Below are positions 33,582 to 42,625 of a stretch of 64,000 bases of DNA, piece by piece. The number at the start of each line of letters is the position of its first letter. Within the stretch, counting starts at the first letter, position 1. The notes beneath the pieces are model-generated. The model was not told the origin of the DNA. It did no database searches and saw nothing but the letters and a program-made list of their open reading frames with translations. This DNA is from Sphingomonas oryzagri (lineage in GTDB: Bacteria; Pseudomonadota; Alphaproteobacteria; Sphingomonadales; Sphingomonadaceae): the NCBI RefSeq assembly GCF_029906645.1, contig NZ_JARYGZ010000001.1, positions 1,855,208 through 1,919,207 of the forward strand, in the 5' to 3' direction. Position numbers and translations under genes: made by a program.

Positions 33582-34202
33582 ATGATGAGGCGCCAAACAA
33601 AGCTGATCTTGGTTTCTGTGATTGCCCTTCTGTGTCCCCTAGCGACGCTCCCGTTCTGGGGGATGGGTCCAGCGGTTTTTCTCGATTCGGAACGAATGGT
33701 AATATCGAGAACGCCGTCGCCCGACGGGAAGAAAGTCGCACAAGTTGAGCGGATAGTCGTGGGTAGCGTGCCTTCGATTGTCGTGATGGTTAGACCTCGG
33801 TGGATGCCGAACTGGTATCTCGCCGGCTGTGCAGCAGCGTCACATTATCGGGATGCCATGGCCCTCGTTGCTTGGACCGCCAACGATTCGATTGTAGTAA
33901 CGCACTCGGACGATCAGCTTTTTTGGAACACTGGCTCTGCGCCCTTTCACAACGCTCCCTGCAATGGTTTGACTGTGACCTTCAAGAAGAAGGCATCGTT
34001 AGCTGCTCTTCCGCTAACCACCATTTCCCGTCATTGCGAGCGGAGCGAAGCAATCTACCCGTCGCAGTGGATCGCCACAGCGCTCCGCACCGCGCGATGG
34101 CGGACCGTCCCCCTTACGCCTCCTCCAGCGCCCCGCCGGTGCGCAGCCTTGCCACGTCGCGCATCGGCGGCAGGCCGAACAACCGGGCATATTCGCGGCT
34201 GA
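33582..34202 (+). CDS. Hypothetical membrane-anchored protein with repeat-derived tail
   Basis: Up to 206 residues. The N-terminal 145 residues look genuine: a hydrophobic anchor (LILVSVIALLCPLATLPFWG), then PSPDGKKVAQVERIVVGSVPSIVVMV and DAMALVAWTANDSIVVTHSDDQ. From about residue 147 the frame runs through a dispersed repeat (reading SRHCERSEAI, a signature of that repeat) and then antisense to the 3' end of the AraC-type gene, ending at 34202. The original stop was probably lost when the repeat inserted. Function unknown; composition differs from neighbours. Confidence 0.5.
   Translation: MMRRQTKLILVSVIALLCPLATLPFWGMGPAVFLDSERMVISRTPSPDGKKVAQVERIVVGSVPSIVVMVRPRWMPNWYLAGCAAASHYRDAMALVAWTANDSIVVTHSDDQLFWNTGSAPFHNAPCNGLTVTFKKKASLAALPLTTISRHCERSEAIYPSQWIATALRTARWRTVPLTPPPAPRRCAALPRRASAAGRTTGHIRG
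34027..34110. repeat. Dispersed repeat, CGTCATTGCGAGCGGAGCGAAGCAATC type
   Basis: Begins TTTCCCGTCATTGCGAGCGG at about 34025 and continues AGCGAAGCAATC, then a less regular arm ending near GCGATGGCGGACC. It belongs to the CATTGCGAGCG-AGCAATC family seen between genes of many proteobacteria. It fills the space between two convergent genes and enters the reading frame of the upstream one. Confidence 0.7.
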
Positions 34203-35001
34203 ACTGGGACGCGCTCTCATAGCCCACCGCATAGGCGACGCGCGCGGCGTCGGCGGGCGTGGTGATCAGCCGGTGGCGGGCTTCCTGCAGGCGGATCTGC
34301 TTGTGATAGGCAAGCGGGCTCATCGCCGTCACCGCCTTGAAATGGCGGTGGAAGGACGAGACGCTCATTCGCGACAGCTCCGCGAGGTGATCGACGCGCA
34401 GCGGCGCCGTGTAATTCTGACGGATCCAGTCGATTGCGCGCCGCACGCGCGACAGGCGGCTGTCCGATCGCGCGATCTGGCGCAGGATCGGCCCCTGCGG
34501 CCCGCACAGCACGCGATAGAGGATCTCGCGCTCCAGCATCGGCGCCATCACCGGGATGTCGGCAGGCGTGTCGAGCAGGCGGGTCAGCCGCAGCAGCGGA
34601 TCGATCAGCTCGGGCGTCATCGTGCTGAGGCTCACGCCCGCCTCGGTCGCCCCCTCGGTGCCGTGCGGCAGGTCGATCAGCAGACCCGCGATCGCCGCCG
34701 GATCGAGCGCCATCGCGATGACGCGATAGGGCTGTTCGGGGCAGGCCTGCATCACCTGCCCGATCACCGGCAGATCGACCGACGCGACGAGGAATTCGCC
34801 GGCATGATATTGGATCACGCGCTCGCCGATGATCACCCGCTTGGAACCCTGCAGGACGAAGCAGAGCATCGGCTGATACAGCCCGTGCGTGGGCGGCGTC
34901 GGCGCGGTGGACTGATGGACCACCAGCGGCAGACGCGCGGGCGTCGCGCGATCCGCATGGCGCGCGACGAGGCCGCGCATCTCCTCGATCATCGTCTCCA
35001 T
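34114..35001 (-). CDS. AraC family transcriptional regulator
   Basis: About 295 residues from ATG 35001. The N-terminal half (residues 20-180) is an AraC_N-type sensor (LPLVVHQSTAPTPPTHGLYQPMLCFVLQGSKRVIIGERVIQYHAGEFLVASVDLPV), the C-terminal 100 residues carry two HTH motifs (HLAELSRMSVSSFHRHFKAVTAMSPLAYHKQIRLQEAR and DAARVAYAVGYESASQFSREYARLFG). It is divergent from the SDR gene (143-base shared promoter region) and very probably controls it; this AraC_N/SDR pairing is common. Confidence 0.92.
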   Translation of the reverse strand: METMIEEMRGLVARHADRATPARLPLVVHQSTAPTPPTHGLYQPMLCFVLQGSKRVIIGERVIQYHAGEFLVASVDLPVIGQVMQACPEQPYRVIAMALDPAAIAGLLIDLPHGTEGATEAGVSLSTMTPELIDPLLRLTRLLDTPADIPVMAPMLEREILYRVLCGPQGPILRQIARSDSRLSRVRRAIDWIRQNYTAPLRVDHLAELSRMSVSSFHRHFKAVTAMSPLAYHKQIRLQEARHRLITTPADAARVAYAVGYESASQFSREYARLFGLPPMRDVARLRTGGALEEA

Positions 35002-35144
35002 TGTGGGAAGATCGGCGCACGGCCCGTCGATGGCAAGGCCCCCGCCGTCGCGTTTGGCAGGATCGGGCAAGGATCGGGCAGCATCGGACGCTTCACCCCG
35101 TCGCCTCGCCCCTACCTTCGCGGCAGGCAAAAGGAGGCCTGTTC

Positions 35145-36098
35145 ATGACCGATACCCTCGCTCCTGTTCGCTTCGGCGCGACGTCGACCACCGACGAGGT
35201 GCTCGACAGCATCGATCTCACCGGCAAGCGCGTACTCGTCACCGGCGTTTCGGCCGGTCTCGGTGTCGAGACGGCGCGCGTGCTGGTCGCGCACGGCGCG
35301 CATGTCGTCGGCGCCGCGCGCGATCTCGACAAGGCGCGCCGCGCCACCGCCGCGATCGACGGCCCCGGCAAGCTCGACTTCGTGGAATGTGACCTCGGCT
35401 CGCTCGCCAGCGTGCGCGCCTGCGCCGACGCACTCAACGCCAAGGGCGAGCAGTTCGATGTGATCATCGCAAACGCCGGCGTGATGGCGGTGCCCGAGAA
35501 GCGCGAGACCGCCGACGGTTTCGAGATGCAGTTCGGCACCAACCATCTCGGCCATTTCGTGCTGATCAACCGCATCGCTAAGCTGATCAAGGATGGCGGC
35601 CGGCTGGTGAACCTGTCGTCGGCGGGCCATCGCTATTCGGACGTCAATCTCGACGACCCGAATTTCGAGACGACCGAATATACGCCGTTCGGCGCTTATG
35701 GCCGCTCCAAGACGGCCAACATCCTGTTCGCCGTCGAGTTCGACCGGCGGCACCGGACACGCGGCGTGCGCGCCACCGCGCTCCACCCTGGCGGCATCCA
35801 GACTGAACTGGGCCGCCACATGAGCGAGGCCGAATTGCAGGCGCTGATCGACCAGATCAACGAATCGGGCCAGAGCTTCTCGTGGAAGACCATTCCGCAG
35901 GGTGCGGCGACCTCGGTCTGGGCCGGCTTCGTCGCCGACAAGGATGAGGTGGGCGGCCGCTATTGCGAGGATTGCCACGTCGCCGAGCTGAGCGAGGGCG
36001 AAGGCATCCGCGAGGGCGTGCAAGCCTATGCGGTCGATCCGGACAACGCCAAGGCGCTCTGGGCGAAGAGCGAGGAACTGGTCGGCGAGCGCTTCTGA
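35145..36098 (+). CDS. Short-chain dehydrogenase/reductase
   Basis: A 317-residue SDR of the retinol-dehydrogenase/WW-oxidoreductase-like group. NAD(P) site TGVSAGLGVETARVLVAHGAHVV (about 33-55), NAG motif (IIANAGVMAVP), serine in VNLSSAGHR, and catalytic YGRSK (about 187-191). The C-terminal part (SEGEGIREGVQAYAVDPDNAKALWAKSEELVGERF) is typical of this long SDR type. Substrate unknown. An AAAGGAGG-like ribosome site precedes the ATG. Confidence 0.92.
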   Translation: MTDTLAPVRFGATSTTDEVLDSIDLTGKRVLVTGVSAGLGVETARVLVAHGAHVVGAARDLDKARRATAAIDGPGKLDFVECDLGSLASVRACADALNAKGEQFDVIIANAGVMAVPEKRETADGFEMQFGTNHLGHFVLINRIAKLIKDGGRLVNLSSAGHRYSDVNLDDPNFETTEYTPFGAYGRSKTANILFAVEFDRRHRTRGVRATALHPGGIQTELGRHMSEAELQALIDQINESGQSFSWKTIPQGAATSVWAGFVADKDEVGGRYCEDCHVAELSEGEGIREGVQAYAVDPDNAKALWAKSEELVGERF

Positions 36099-36142
36099 GC
36101 GATCGCCGGATTACGCCGCCTTGGATGAGGCGGAGATAGCGA

Positions 36143-36186
36143 GGGCGGAAGGCGCGGCGAGACGATCGCAACGCCTTCCGCCCTTT
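36143..36186 (+). terminator. Intrinsic terminator after the SDR gene
   Basis: Perfect 12-bp arms GGGCGGAAGGCG / CGCCTTCCGCCC with a 17-base loop, followed by TTT. Confidence 0.75.
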
Positions 36187-36238
36187 CTGCGTTCATGGTG
36201 CATCGCCAACGCCGATGTGGCCTCTTGCATCTTTTCGT

Positions 36239-36257
36239 ATCTAAGATATATCTAAGA
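36239..36257 (+). promoter_or_regulatory. Candidate PadR operator
   Basis: ATCTAAGA is repeated with an 11-base step (36239-36246 and 36250-36257), and between them AGATATATCT (36244-36253) is a perfect palindrome. AT-rich palindromes directly before padR genes are usual autoregulatory sites; this one ends 27 bases before the start codon. Confidence 0.55.
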
Positions 36258-36284
36258 ACGACTCAGATAGGAGATAGTCACATC

Positions 36285-36893
36285 ATGCGTTTTGGTTTTC
36301 ACCATCGCGGTGGCCGCCACGGTCACCATCACAGCCATGAGGAATGGCACGCCATGCGCGGCGGCTTCGGCCGTGGGCGCGGTTTCGAGCATTTCATGGC
36401 GCACTTCGCGGAAGGCCGCGAAGGCCGTGGCGGCGGGCGTCGCCGGCTGTTCGATGGGGGCGAGTTGCGACTCGTTCTGCTCCGCCTGATCGGCGACATG
36501 CCGCGCCACGGCTACGACCTGATCCGCGCGATCGAGGAGCGAACCGGCGGCGTCTATGCCCCCAGCCCCGGCGTGGTCTATCCCTCGCTCACCATGCTGG
36601 GCGACATGGGCCAGATCGAGGAGCAGGCATCGGACGGCAACCGCAAGGTGTTCGCCGCCACCGCCGAGGGCCACCGGATCCTCACCGAGAAGGCCGAGGA
36701 GATCGCCGAGCTGATGGCCCGGCTCGACGGCATGGGCGAAGCGCGCGAGCGCACCGACAGCGCCTCCGTCCGCCGCGCAATGCACAATCTCAAGGCGGTC
36801 ATCCTTCACAAGCTGGCCGATGCCGACGTCGAGACCATTCAGGAGGCCGTCGCCCTGATCGACGAGGCCGCCGGCAAGATCGAGCGGCTCTGA
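36285..36893 (+). CDS. PadR family transcriptional regulator with His-rich N-terminus
   Basis: A 202-residue regulator. The winged HTH lies at about residues 60-130 (LFDGGELRLVLLRLIGDMPRHGYDLIRAIEERTGGVYAPSPGVVYPSLTMLGDMGQIEE), followed by a PadR C-terminal helical region. The first 45 residues are unusual: MRFGFHHRGGRHGHHHSHEEWH and a Gly/Arg/His stretch that could bind a metal such as Ni, Zn or Fe. ATG 36285 follows GGAGATAG. It leads an operon with a 49-codon ORF and a DUF2218 gene and has a palindromic operator candidate upstream. Confidence 0.9.
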   Translation: MRFGFHHRGGRHGHHHSHEEWHAMRGGFGRGRGFEHFMAHFAEGREGRGGGRRRLFDGGELRLVLLRLIGDMPRHGYDLIRAIEERTGGVYAPSPGVVYPSLTMLGDMGQIEEQASDGNRKVFAATAEGHRILTEKAEEIAELMARLDGMGEARERTDSASVRRAMHNLKAVILHKLADADVETIQEAVALIDEAAGKIERL

Positions 36894-37042
36894 TGATGAC
36901 GCGGCTGGAGCTGCTGCGCCGCCGCCTCGGTCTGGACGGAACCACCCCGTCCGGGCCGGCCAGATCCGAACCCCGCCCGACGCCCGAACGGCGCGAGGGC
37001 GGCATGCCCCTTAGCGGACGAGGAATCTGCATCCATGAATGA
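36893..37042 (+). CDS. Small arginine/proline-rich ORF between padR and DUF2218
   Basis: A 49-residue reading frame (starts MMTRLELLRRRLGLDG) whose ATG overlaps the padR stop (GATGATG) and whose end overlaps the DUF2218 start by eight bases. Such tight overlaps suggest translational coupling, but the peptide has no recognised family and may only be a bridge. Function unknown. Confidence 0.4.
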   Translation: MMTRLELLRRRLGLDGTTPSGPARSEPRPTPERREGGMPLSGRGICIHE

Positions 37043-37334
37043 CACGACCATGCTCAGCACCACCGCCATCACCCCCACCGCCCATGCCAGCCGCTATTTG
37101 CAGCAGCTCGCCAAGCACTGGTCGCACAAGCTGGAGGTAGAGTTCACGCCGCTCCACGCCACCATCCGCTTCCCGAGCGGTGTCGTTGCGACGCTCGATG
37201 CCGGCGAGGAAGCCCTGACCTCCACGATCGAGGCGGCCGACGCCGAGACGCTGGAGCGGATGAAGCAGGTGGTGGCCGATCATCTCGATCGCTTCGCCTT
37301 CCGAGAGGCGCCGCTGCCCTTCCCCTGGTCCTGA
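37035..37334 (+). CDS. DUF2218 domain-containing protein
   Basis: A 99-residue DUF2218 protein (ASRYLQQLAKHWSHKLEVEF, ATIRFPSGVVATLDAGEEAL, LERMKQVVADHLDRFAFRE..PFPW). The family is small, soluble and found near siderophore or iron genes in many proteobacteria; its biochemical role is unknown. Here it is co-transcribed with the His-rich PadR regulator, consistent with a metal-linked job, but that is inference. Confidence 0.88.
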   Translation: MNDTTMLSTTAITPTAHASRYLQQLAKHWSHKLEVEFTPLHATIRFPSGVVATLDAGEEALTSTIEAADAETLERMKQVVADHLDRFAFREAPLPFPWS

Positions 37335-37431
37335 GCCGGATTGCGACAAACCGACGACGAACGCCATTGCGCCCCCCGCCTGGTCACCGCACTATCGCGC
37401 GGTGTCCAGGAAACGGGGAGATAATGACGGC

Positions 37432-37746
37432 ATGAGCGCGCGAAGTGAGGGCAAATTGCCCGATGGCGTCGATCGGCTGCATGGGGAAAAGCGCTCGACC
37501 GTGGTTTCGGACGAGCTCAACAAGCTGCTGACATTGCTGCGGGATTCGCTTCCCAAAGAGGCGACGATCAGCTTCCTGTTCGACGGCCGGCTGTCGGTGC
37601 GGATCGACGTGCGCCAGCTGGAGCAGGTGCTGGCGATCGAGATGGTGCTGCCCCAGCTGGGCGGCGGCATCTTCCACGACGTCCAGCGCGGGCAGGCGCC
37701 CAATCACAGCTTCATGCACCGCGTGACGGCGCGGGTCGATCGCTGA
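37432..37746 (+). CDS. Hypothetical protein
   Basis: A 104-residue protein, family not recognised. SARSEGKLPDGVDRLHGEKRSTVVSDELNKLLTLLRDSLPKEATISFLFDGRLSVRIDVRQLEQVLAIEMVLPQLGGG reads like a soluble alpha/beta protein with a strand-strand-helix core. GTG at 37402 would add ten residues. No neighbours suggest a role. Confidence 0.6.
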   Translation: MSARSEGKLPDGVDRLHGEKRSTVVSDELNKLLTLLRDSLPKEATISFLFDGRLSVRIDVRQLEQVLAIEMVLPQLGGGIFHDVQRGQAPNHSFMHRVTARVDR

Positions 37747-37783
37747 CACGTTCACCCTCTCCCGCCAGGGGGAGGATCACAAG

Positions 37784-38995
37784 CTATTGCGGCCGCCGGC
37801 TGCCCGGCCACGGCACGCGCTGGAGGCCGGGCGTGCCGAAGCTGCCCCGTTCGCGCTGGCGCCCAATGCGTAGATACTGGTCGACCAGCGCCTGGTTGAC
37901 CTTGTCCCACTCATAGGCACGGCTGGCGACGCGGCCGGCCTGGCCCGCCGCTTCGCGCTTGGCGGTGTCCTGCACGTAACTTCCAAGCGCGTCCGCGAAG
38001 AAATGGATCGCGCCTGGCCGCACCAGTTCGCCGGTCAACCCCGGTTCGACGAGGCTCTGGCTGCCGGTCGCGTCCGCCGCGATGACGGGCACGCCGGCTG
38101 CCATCGCTTCCAGCGTGACGTTGCCGAAGGTCTCCGTGACCGAGGGATTGAACAGCAGGTCCATCGAGGCGGCGGCACGCCCCAGATCGCGACCGCCCTG
38201 GAAACCCGCGAACACCGCGTTTTCCGGCAGACGCTTCTCGAACCAGTCGCGCGCCGGGCCATCGCCGACGATCAGCAGGCGGTGCTTTACGCCGCGGCGG
38301 ACGAGCTGGTCCACCGTGTCGGCGAACACGTCCAGCCCCTTCTCCATCACGAGGCGGCCGATATAGCCGACCGCCACCTCGTCATCGGCGATGCCGAGCG
38401 AGCGGCGCCATTCCATGTCGCGCCGCTCGGGCGAGAAGATGTCGCGCTCGACGCCCCGCGACCAGATGCCGACATCGAAATTCATGCGCTGCTCGCGCAG
38501 CAGCTGCGCCATCGATTCGGACGGCGCGAAGATCGCGTCGCAGCGGCGGTAGAAGCGGCGCAGGCCCGCCTCGACCAGCCCCTCCATGAAGGCGAAGCCG
38601 TAATAGCGCGGGTAGGTCTCGAACCGGGTGTGGACCGACGCGACGACCGGCAGCTTGTTCTTGTGCGCGTGCCGGACGGCGGCATGACCCAGCACCTCCG
38701 GCGAGGCGACGTGCATCATGTTGGGGCCGAAGCGGTGCAGATCCTTCTTCACGCCGGGGGTGAGCAGGATCGGCGCGCGATATTCGGCGCGGCCAGGCAG
38801 CGGCACCGCCGGCACGCCGACCAGATCGCCGACATGATCGAAGGCCGGTCGCTTCACCTTGGGCGAATAGATCCGCACGGCAGCGCCCTGCCGCAGCAGG
38901 TATTCGACCAGCCGGTTGAGCGCCTGGTTGGCGCCGTCGCGCACATAATTGTAGTTGCCGGAGAACAGGGCAACGCGAAGGTCTTTCACGTCCAT
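37784..38995 (-). CDS. Glycosyltransferase family 4 protein
   Basis: A 403-residue GT-B glycosyltransferase. The N-terminal acceptor domain (VALFSGNYNYVRDGANQALNRLVEYLLRQGAAVRIYSP) is followed by the donor domain with GYIGRLVMEKGLDVFADTV, LLIVGDGPARDWFEK and the EX7E signature in PSVTETFGNVTLEAMAAGVPVIA. It resembles sphingomonad and rhizobial GT4 enzymes that mannosylate or glucuronylate membrane lipids, but the substrate is not proven. The adjacent mntH gene ends 26 bases upstream. Confidence 0.9.
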   Translation of the reverse strand: MDVKDLRVALFSGNYNYVRDGANQALNRLVEYLLRQGAAVRIYSPKVKRPAFDHVGDLVGVPAVPLPGRAEYRAPILLTPGVKKDLHRFGPNMMHVASPEVLGHAAVRHAHKNKLPVVASVHTRFETYPRYYGFAFMEGLVEAGLRRFYRRCDAIFAPSESMAQLLREQRMNFDVGIWSRGVERDIFSPERRDMEWRRSLGIADDEVAVGYIGRLVMEKGLDVFADTVDQLVRRGVKHRLLIVGDGPARDWFEKRLPENAVFAGFQGGRDLGRAAASMDLLFNPSVTETFGNVTLEAMAAGVPVIAADATGSQSLVEPGLTGELVRPGAIHFFADALGSYVQDTAKREAAGQAGRVASRAYEWDKVNQALVDQYLRIGRQRERGSFGTPGLQRVPWPGSRRPQ

Positions 38996-39021
38996 CGGCG
39001 GCTCATAGGCCGCGCGGGGCT

Positions 39022-40353
39022 TCAGGTGAAGAGGCTGACGATCAGCCAGAGGTTCGCGGCTGAAATGATCGCGAACAGTGCCCATGCCCCGGCGACCGCC
39101 GGAGCGCCCGCCGCCAGCTCGCCCATGATCCCCCTGTCCGACGCGGATCGGATCAACGGCCAGATGGCGAAGGGCAGTTGCAGCGAGAGCAGGATCTGGC
39201 TCAGCACCAGCATCGGGCCGACACCGCCGTCGCCGAACCACAGCACGCCGGCCAGCGCGGGGATGATGGCGATGGTGCGCGTGATCACGCGGCGCTGCCA
39301 GCAGGGGATCTTGAGCTTCAGGAAGCCTTCCAGCACCACCTGCCCCGCGATCGTGCCGGTGAAGGTGCTGCTCTGGCCCGATGCGAACAGCGCGATGCCG
39401 AAGAACAGGGCGGCCGCCTTGGCGCCGGTGATCGGCGAGAGCAGGCGATAGGCCTCGTCGATCCCGGTCACGCCGTGGTGCCCGTTGGCATGGAAGGCGC
39501 CGGCCGCAAGCGTGAGGATCGCCGCGTTCACCAGCATGGCGAGCAGCAACGAAACGGCAGAATCGAGATTGGCGATGCGGATCGCCTTGCGCAGCCCATC
39601 GCGCCCGCCATCGACCCGACGTGTCTGCACGATGCTCGAATGGAGATAGAGATTGTGCGGCATCACCGTCGCGCCGACGATACCGATCGCCACCGCCAGC
39701 GCACCGGGCTGGGAAAGGCGGCCGAGATCGGGAACGAGACCGGCGGCGAGCGCGTGGCCGTCCGGCGGCACGATGATCAGCTCGATCAGGAAGCAGAGCG
39801 CGATGGTGGCGACCAGCGCGCCGACGATCGCCTCGACCTGCCGGAAGCCGCGTCCTTTCAGCCCCACGACCAGCAGCATGTCGAAGGCGGTGAGCAGGAT
39901 GCCTGCCCACAAAGGCAGGCCGAGCAGCAGCTTGATCGCCAGCGCCCCACCCAGCACCTCAGCGACGTCGGTGGCGAGGATCGCGATCTCCGCCATCATC
40001 CAGAGCGCGAGATTGGGAAGCCGGCCGTAGCGGCGGCGACAGGCCTGCGCCAGATCGAGGCCGGACGCCATGCCGAGCCTGAGCGCCAGCGATTGCAGCA
40101 GGATCGCGGCGAGGCTCGCTGCCACGACAACGAACAGCAGATCGAAGCCATAGCCCGACCCGGCGGCGATGTCGGTTGCCCAATTGCCCGGATCCATATA
40201 GCCGACCGCGACCAGCAGCCCCGGCCCCACGAACCGCGCGAGGCGTGTGCCGAGCGGCGCGCCCCGCGGCACCGCGATGCTCCCCTCCACCTCGGATGGG
40301 CAGAAGGGTGCAGTCGCGGTTTCAGGAAGTTTCAGCCCCAGCACGCTTGCCAT
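39022..40353 (-). CDS. mntH: NRAMP-family divalent metal (Mn2+) transporter
   Basis: A 443-residue proton-coupled metal importer with eleven predicted helices. Signature motifs are VGYMDPGNWATDIAAGS (helix 1 DPGN metal site) and GIVGATVMPHNLYLHSSIVQTR (helix 6 MPH motif plus transport consensus). It imports Mn2+, possibly Fe2+. No MntR or Fur box was clearly seen upstream. A soluble lead of about 45 residues precedes helix 1. Confidence 0.94.
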   Translation of the reverse strand: MASVLGLKLPETATAPFCPSEVEGSIAVPRGAPLGTRLARFVGPGLLVAVGYMDPGNWATDIAAGSGYGFDLLFVVVAASLAAILLQSLALRLGMASGLDLAQACRRRYGRLPNLALWMMAEIAILATDVAEVLGGALAIKLLLGLPLWAGILLTAFDMLLVVGLKGRGFRQVEAIVGALVATIALCFLIELIIVPPDGHALAAGLVPDLGRLSQPGALAVAIGIVGATVMPHNLYLHSSIVQTRRVDGGRDGLRKAIRIANLDSAVSLLLAMLVNAAILTLAAGAFHANGHHGVTGIDEAYRLLSPITGAKAAALFFGIALFASGQSSTFTGTIAGQVVLEGFLKLKIPCWQRRVITRTIAIIPALAGVLWFGDGGVGPMLVLSQILLSLQLPFAIWPLIRSASDRGIMGELAAGAPAVAGAWALFAIISAANLWLIVSLFT

Positions 40354-40438
40354 CCAGCCGATCTAGCGGCGCGACGGTGGCGATCAAAGGGGCTGGCTTC
40401 GATCACGATGATCGGGGGTCTACGGCTATTCTGTCGAA

Positions 40439-40577
40439 GGCCCCTCCCCCGCCAGGGGAAGGTGGCGCCCGCAGGGCGTCGGAGGGGGAGGACGGCGATG
40501 TCGCCCGCCGTTGGAACTCCGCAGCCTGCCCCCTCCGTCACGCTTCGCGTGCCACCTCCCCCTGGCGGGGGAGGATG
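40439..40577. repeat. Compound GC-rich intergenic repeat
   Basis: A block containing CCCCTCCCCCGCCAGGGG (40441-40458), then GGCGCCCGCAGGGCG, then CGGAGGGGGAGG, and after about 50 bases the inverse: CCCCCTCCGTCACGCTTCGC and CACCTCCCCCTGGCGGGGGAGG. The two halves are inverted copies and can form a large cruciform or stem. It lies between mntH and dxs, which have the same orientation. Confidence 0.75.
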
Positions 40578-40579
40578 AC

Positions 40580-42505
40580 CTACGCGCGCGCGCCGCCGAC
40601 GACGCCCACCGAATTGTGACGCAGCGCCTTTAGCACCGTGTCGACGATGCCGTCCGCATCGAGGCCCGCCTCGGCGTACTGTTTCTCGGGCTTGTCCTGC
40701 GCCTGGAAGACATCCGGCAGGCGCAGCGTGCGGATCTTGAGGCCGGCATCGGTCAGCCCCTCGTCCGAGGCCAGCGTCAGCACGTGCGCGCCGAGGCCGC
40801 CGACGGCGCCCTCCTCGATCGTCACCACCACCTCGTGCGTGGCGCACAGCTTGCGGATCAGTGCCTGATCGAGCGGCTTGGCGAAGCGCAGATCGGCGAC
40901 GGTCGCCGACAGCCCCTGCGCATCGAGCCGGTCCGCGGCCTTGAGCGCCTCCTCCAGCCGGGTGCCGAGCGACAGGATCGCGACCTTCTTGCCCTCGCGC
41001 ACGATGCGGCCCTTGCCGATCTCCAGCTTCTGCGGGGTCTCGGGCAGCGCCACGCCGGTGCCATTGCCGCGCGGGTAGCGCAGCGCGATCGGGCCGTCGT
41101 CGTACGTCGCGGCGGTGTGGACCATGTGGACCAGTTCGGCCTCGTCGGCCGCCGCCATCACCACCATGTTCGGCAATGTCGCCAGATAGGTCACATCGAA
41201 CGAACCCGCATGGGTCGAGCCATCGGCACCCACGAGACCAGCACGATCAATCGCGAAGCGGACCGGCAGGTTCTGGATCGCGACGTCATGCACCACCTGA
41301 TCGTAGGCGCGCTGCAGGAAGGTGGAATAGATCGCGCAGAACGGCCGCATCCCCTGCGCAGCGAGACCCGCCGCGAAGGTGACGGCATGCTGCTCGGCAA
41401 TGCCGACGTCGAAGGTGCGATGCGGAAACTTCTGCTGGAACTTGTCGAGCCCGGTGCCGCCCGGCATCGCCGCGGTGATCGCCACGATCGTCGGATCGCG
41501 CTCCGCCTCGGCGGTCAGCGCCTTGGCGAACACGCCGGTGTAGCTCGGCGGGCCGGCTGGTGCCTTGGCCTGCTCGCCGGTGACGACGTCGAACTTCTGG
41601 ACGCCGTGATACTTGTCCGCCGCCTGCTCGGCCGGCGCATAGCCGTGGCCTTTCTTGGTGACGACGTGGATCAGTACCGGGCCGTCCTTCGCGTCGCGGA
41701 CGTTCTCCAGCACCGGGATCAGGTGATCGAGATTGTGACCGTCGATCGGGCCGACATAATAGAAGCCGAGTTCCTCGAAGAGCGTGCCGCCCATCGTCAT
41801 GCCACGGGCGAACTCGTCGGTCTTGCGCGCGGCCTCGGCGAGCGGACGCGGCAGCTTGTTGGCGAACTTCTTGGCAAGGTCGCGCAGATTGAGGAACGGC
41901 GCCGACGACACGATCCGCGCCAGATAGGCCGAAAGCCCGCCCACCGGCGGCGCGATCGACATGTCGTTGTCGTTGAGGATGACGACCAGACGGTTACCCG
42001 CCTGCTCGGCGTTGTTCATTGCCTCATAGGCCATACCGGCGGACATCGAACCGTCGCCGATCACGGCGATGGCCTTGCCCGGCTTGTTCGCGAGCTTGTT
42101 CGCCACGGCGAAGCCCAGCGCCGCCGAGATCGAGGTCGACGAGTGCGCCGCGCCGAACGGATCATATTCGCTCTCGGCGCGCTGGGTGAAACCCGAGAGG
42201 CCGCCGCCCTGGCGCAGCGTGCGGATGCGATCACGCCGGCCGGTGATGATCTTGTGCGGATAGCATTGGTGCCCCACGTCCCAGATCAGCTTGTCGTCGG
42301 GCGTATTGAACACATAATGGATCGCGGTGGTCAGCTCGACCACGCCGAGGCCGGAGCCGAGATGGCCGCCGGTCACGCCGACCGCCGAGATCATCTCCGC
42401 GCGCAATTCGTCGGCAAGCTGGCGGAGCTGTTCCGGCTTCAGCTTGCGCAGATCGGCGGGGATGCTGACGGTATCCAGAAGGGGGGTAACGGGGCGTTCG
42501 GACAC
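40580..42505 (-). CDS. dxs: 1-deoxy-D-xylulose-5-phosphate synthase
   Basis: A 641-residue ThDP enzyme, first step of the MEP isoprenoid pathway, also feeding thiamin and pyridoxal synthesis. N-terminal ThDP domain ([63 protein letters not shown]), pyrimidine domain ([18 protein letters not shown]) and C-terminal domain (RTLRLPDVF). Start is GTG (42505) with AAGGAG seven bases before it. Length is standard. It lies downstream of the Fur/Zur and MerC genes on the same strand. Confidence 0.98.
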   Translation of the reverse strand: MSERPVTPLLDTVSIPADLRKLKPEQLRQLADELRAEMISAVGVTGGHLGSGLGVVELTTAIHYVFNTPDDKLIWDVGHQCYPHKIITGRRDRIRTLRQGGGLSGFTQRAESEYDPFGAAHSSTSISAALGFAVANKLANKPGKAIAVIGDGSMSAGMAYEAMNNAEQAGNRLVVILNDNDMSIAPPVGGLSAYLARIVSSAPFLNLRDLAKKFANKLPRPLAEAARKTDEFARGMTMGGTLFEELGFYYVGPIDGHNLDHLIPVLENVRDAKDGPVLIHVVTKKGHGYAPAEQAADKYHGVQKFDVVTGEQAKAPAGPPSYTGVFAKALTAEAERDPTIVAITAAMPGGTGLDKFQQKFPHRTFDVGIAEQHAVTFAAGLAAQGMRPFCAIYSTFLQRAYDQVVHDVAIQNLPVRFAIDRAGLVGADGSTHAGSFDVTYLATLPNMVVMAAADEAELVHMVHTAATYDDGPIALRYPRGNGTGVALPETPQKLEIGKGRIVREGKKVAILSLGTRLEEALKAADRLDAQGLSATVADLRFAKPLDQALIRKLCATHEVVVTIEEGAVGGLGAHVLTLASDEGLTDAGLKIRTLRLPDVFQAQDKPEKQYAEAGLDADGIVDTVLKALRHNSVGVVGGARA

Positions 42506-42625
42506 TGAAATCTCCTTGGACCGCGCTGCTTACGCCAAGCCATTCGCCCTGTCGAACGGTGAACAAGTCTTAATGTTCTGGCAGACTGTATTGCGCGGGT
42601 TTCCGGCAAAAATCGGGCAGGTTTG

